This document shows, piece by piece, positions 61,410 to 61,422 of a stretch of 61,422 bases of DNA (the stretch's first letter is position 1; every line of letters starts with the position of its first letter). Origin of the DNA: JAVBPB01 sp031549965. GTDB lineage: Bacteria > Bacillota > Clostridia > Lachnospirales > Lachnospiraceae. The notes under the pieces were generated by a model, which saw only the letters and a list, made by a program, of their open reading frames with translations, searched no databases and was not told the DNA's origin. A program made the translations under genes and the position numbers. The DNA lies in contig JAVBPB010000030.1 of assembly GCA_031549965.1 (NCBI GenBank), forward strand, positions 1-61,422. Direction: 5' to 3'.

Positions 61410-61422
61410 AACATAGTTTGTA

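Larger units (their letters stand above)
60810..61422. other. Right-edge noncoding region with repeats A3 and B3
   Basis: 613 bp to the window end, no gene. AT-rich to 61035, then A3 and B3 follow each other with about 35 bp between them. Confidence 0.6.

Overview
The window looks like chromosome from a low-GC, strictly anaerobic Firmicute, most likely Lachnospiraceae/Clostridia. The evidence is AT-rich DNA, GGAGG ribosome sites, TTGACA/TATAAT promoters, an Ech-type [NiFe] hydrogenase, ClpS-ClpA, a MEMO1-AMMECR1 fusion and many clostridial gene families. No taxonomic search was possible, so this is an inference from gene content.

Layout. 1-830: a protein tail and a decayed type III toxin-antitoxin locus (promoter, pseudoknot RNA and terminator look intact, toxin broken by stops). 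830-4310: an AAA-ATPase-like/PD-(D/E)XK protein and a secreted Kelch/Big2 protein. 4617-9245 (minus): a MarR regulator and a heterodimeric ABC exporter, with operator palindromes. 9559-21105: a complete Ech hydrogenase operon (echABCDEF) followed by hypABFCDE, so the membrane enzyme and its NiFe(CN)2CO maturation factors are encoded together; palindromic repeats sit inside the hyp part. 21287-22837: an orphan protein with a sigma-D-like promoter and a nitroreductase-fold protein. 23016-27345: tRNA-Gly with a decaying integrated element (deleted integrase, one broken and one intact XRE regulator, small genes) and an IS91-like element. 27465-41395: a divergent signalling island. Leftward it encodes a cyclic-nucleotide-binding DUF2225 protein, a metallo-beta-lactamase-fold hydrolase, a 7TM histidine kinase and a response regulator. 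Rightward it encodes an NHL-repeat protein, a CHASE2-class III nucleotidyl cyclase and a 1815-residue FecR/Ig-like/GLUG exported protein. The island is bracketed by near-identical direct-repeat hairpins. 41400-41810: IS4 scrap and a promoter-terminator sRNA candidate. 41900-60809: mostly housekeeping and metabolic genes (VOC protein, alpha-glucosidase, cold-shock protein, galactose mutarotase, clpS-clpA, MEMO1-AMMECR1, metallophosphoesterase, aldo/keto reductase, degenerate sirtuin, gltX, UvrD-like helicase, CoA-binding protein, GNAT, DUF1292).

Most unusual signals. (1) A family of intergenic, multi-stem palindromic elements (15079-15244, 18555-18707, 59368-59501, 61297-61409, plus fragments). 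Their stems differ completely between copies but stay paired, while short internal-loop sequences are nearly invariant, as expected of a structured RNA or a hairpin DNA substrate. (2) A second palindromic family (52419-52630, 56511-56756, 61039-61262) with the same behaviour. (3) The putative cyclic-nucleotide circuit, which is atypical for Clostridia and has producer, receiver and a possible hydrolase in one island.
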